From Bradyrhizobium sp. 1 (lineage in GTDB: Bacteria; Pseudomonadota; Alphaproteobacteria; Rhizobiales; Xanthobacteraceae), in NCBI RefSeq assembly GCF_023073315.1, contig NZ_JADPJH010000018.1, forward strand, positions 248,494 to 312,493: a stretch of 64,000 nt of DNA. The letters are read 5' to 3'. This document shows positions 62,366-64,000 of this stretch, in pieces. A model generated the notes under the pieces. The model was not told the origin of the DNA. It saw nothing but the letters and a program-made list of their open reading frames with translations, and searched no databases. A program made the translations under genes and the position numbers. Numbering within the stretch: position 1 is the first letter of the stretch; each line of letters starts with the position of its first letter.

Positions 62366-64000
62366 TTACAATGTCTGCAACAAAGCGATGGCGGTCCTGA
62401 TATCCGCCGTCTCCGAACCCTCGACGAAGCCTTCGAGCGCCGACTGGAGCAATTGCGTCGCCTCCCCGCGATCGGCAATCAGCGTTGCGAGATCGATCGC
62501 GGCGCGAAGCTCCCAGGCTTTCGCGCCCGTGCGGCGGCTCAGCTCCAGCGCCTCCCTGAAGCAGCTCTCCGCTTCCTCGCTGTTCGGCTGCGGTTGCGAC
62601 AGCAGCACCTTGCCCTTCATCCGCAGCAGCTCGGGCATGTACAAGCGGTCGCCACCCTGTTCGACCAGCCGGATCGCATCCGAGATCAGGTGTCTGCTCT
62701 GCTCGATTTGCCCGAGCGTGAGATGGCCTTGGACCAGCGCGAGGTGGAACGTGGTGGTGAGCAGTTCGTAGCCGGACTCGTGCAGCTCTTGCAGGCAGCT
62801 CCCGATGGTCTCGACGCCGCTCGCCGCGTCGCCGCGACGGATTGCGATCTCGCCTTTGACGCCCCTGCCCGCGGCGAGATAAGGCCCCATCGAGCGCGAC
62901 CCGGCGTGAGCGATGAAGCGGTCGATGTTTGCGTCGGCGCTCGCGAGGTCCCCGCTCCAGAGGTCGATCGAAACCGCCCAGATCAGGGCGATGCAGAGCG
63001 TGATCGGATGATCCATCTGCGCAGCCTCAGCGACCGTCTGCTGCGCCAGCTGCCGTGCCTGCGCCGGCTGGCCTTGCAACCACAATTCGCGGGCCAGCGA
63101 GATGCCGGCGCGGTTGCGATGGTCGAAGCCATAGACCGTGCTGATGCGTTCCGTGCCGGGTCCGCGCCAGGCGGCCTCCAGCATCCGCATGGCATCGCGA
63201 TGTTCGCCGCTGAGATGCAGCGAGACGCCGAGCAGCGACTGCGCCAGAGCGAGCGAAGCGGCATCGCCGAGCGTCCCGGCGACGACAAGACCCCGTTGCG
63301 CATAACCTAGCGCAGCCTCGAACTGACCGATCCGCTCGTGGAAGATGTGCATCCGGCCGAGCAGCTGGAGCTGGTTCGGTGCATCGCCAAGCCTGTCTGC
63401 AATTGCAAGGGACCGGGTCAGCGCACTGCGCGCCGCTTCGCTGCCGCCGCGCGTGAACATCAGCGTCAATCCGAGCGCGGCTTGCAGATGCATCTCTTCA
63501 GCGCTGCCGAGCGAGGCGGAATCGATCGCCAGCAGCGCCCGCTCGGACCAGCGCCGGCATTCGGTCAGCAGGGACATCGCCAGGAAAATGGGTGCGGCCG
63601 CAGCGGCAAGCGCGATGCCGCCGCCGACGTCACCGCCGCCGCCGAAACACCAGTCGAGGGCGGCGCGCACGTTGTGAAGCGCCGAGAAATGGATGGCCCG
63701 CTCGTCGGCGCTCGGCACCGTCGCCCATTTGGTTCCGGCCTGTTGCAGCCATCGCCGGTAGTAGGTGGCGTGACGCGCGGCGAGGGCCGATACGTCGTCC
63801 GCGATCCCGAGCAGATAGGCACGCGTGGTGTCGAGCAGACGGTAGCGCATCATCGCGCCAATGGGGCGCGGCGCGACCATCGACTTGGCGACGAGGCTGT
63901 CGATGGCCTCGAACAGAAGCGCGCGATCGACCTGTCCGTCGGGCACGACCTCGAGCGCGGCATCAATGGTGAAGTGGCCGACGAAAACCGAAAGCCTGCG
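62366..64000 (-). CDS. Large TPR-containing ATPase/winged-helix-type transcriptional regulator (partial, N-terminus outside window)
   Basis: The frame is open from the right edge to a stop at 62366, giving 544 residues of the C-terminal part. It begins RRLSVFVGHFTIDAALEVVP, a segment found after the NB-ARC-like ATPase of predicted ATPase regulators, followed by RYRLLDTTRAYLLGIADDVS and a long run of helical repeats of TPR type (LHNVRAALDWCFGG onward). Full-length relatives usually have an N-terminal winged-helix domain and P-loop; those would lie outside the window. Targets are unknown. Confidence 0.78.
   Translation of the reverse strand, partial: RRLSVFVGHFTIDAALEVVPDGQVDRALLFEAIDSLVAKSMVAPRPIGAMMRYRLLDTTRAYLLGIADDVSALAARHATYYRRWLQQAGTKWATVPSADERAIHFSALHNVRAALDWCFGGGGDVGGGIALAAAAAPIFLAMSLLTECRRWSERALLAIDSASLGSAEEMHLQAALGLTLMFTRGGSEAARSALTRSLAIADRLGDAPNQLQLLGRMHIFHERIGQFEAALGYAQRGLVVAGTLGDAASLALAQSLLGVSLHLSGEHRDAMRMLEAAWRGPGTERISTVYGFDHRNRAGISLARELWLQGQPAQARQLAQQTVAEAAQMDHPITLCIALIWAVSIDLWSGDLASADANIDRFIAHAGSRSMGPYLAAGRGVKGEIAIRRGDAASGVETIGSCLQELHESGYELLTTTFHLALVQGHLTLGQIEQSRHLISDAIRLVEQGGDRLYMPELLRMKGKVLLSQPQPNSEEAESCFREALELSRRTGAKAWELRAAIDLATLIADRGEATQLLQSALEGFVEGSETADIRTAIALLQTL

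Noticed and set aside
61698..62771. 357-codon plus-strand frame
   Set aside because: It crosses three repeat elements and the 3' end of the opposite gene; no protein family is apparent.

Overview
The window is an ordinary stretch of chromosome from an alphaproteobacterium of the Bradyrhizobium / Rhodopseudomonas group (Nitrobacteraceae). This is read from the high GC, the gene neighbourhoods (ffs-dnaX-ybaB-recR, coxBA-ctaB-coxF-ctaG-coxC, a separate F0 atpI-B-E-F'-F operon), the benzoyl-CoA regulator with a fused shikimate-kinase-like domain, and intergenic palindromic repeats of a type I remember from Bradyrhizobium genomes. No phage, plasmid, CRISPR array, insertion sequence or tRNA gene was recognised.

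Layout. 1-2.4 kb: BoxR-type regulator (cut by the left edge) divergent from benzoate-CoA ligase. 2.4-9.6 kb: a four-gene ligase-associated DNA damage set in two halves, exonuclease plus a truncated ligase on the minus strand and helicase plus phosphoesterase on the plus strand, separated by a TPR methyltransferase and a branched-chain-type binding protein. 9.7-27.6 kb: mostly single housekeeping genes (pyrE, GST, LysE exporter, polA, acyltransferase, ugd, hrpB, aspartic protease, phosphomannomutase, Lrp regulator, PfkB kinase, nudC, HIT). 27.7-32.2 kb: a minus-strand module of polar amino acid-type ABC transporter, SDR-like protein and enolase-superfamily enzyme. 32.3-35.4 kb: SRP RNA, dnaX, ybaB, recR. 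35.4-40.1 kb: small genes plus lepB and tldD. 40.4-47.1 kb: aa3 cytochrome oxidase operon with assembly factors. 47.2-49.8 kb: divergent histidine kinase / response regulator pair. 50.1-54.5 kb: candidate small RNA, thrC, M16 peptidase, GNAT and a secreted protein. 54.7-57.3 kb: F0 ATP synthase operon. 57.7-64 kb: small proteins, an MHS-type MFS transporter, an orphan LuxR-type regulator, about 0.9 kb of repeats and a TPR regulator cut by the right edge.

The points most worth a second look are: the ligase gene reduced to its first ~85 codons beside intact partner genes; a DNA polymerase I whose 3'-5' exonuclease acidic residues are all replaced; an SDR without its Tyr/Lys pair inside a transport/enolase operon; a 105-bp element supplying the stop codons of two convergent genes; a FixK-type box ahead of coxB; and a long structured repeat at 61.5-62.2 kb. 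Gene functions rest on motif and family recognition by eye; no database search was run.
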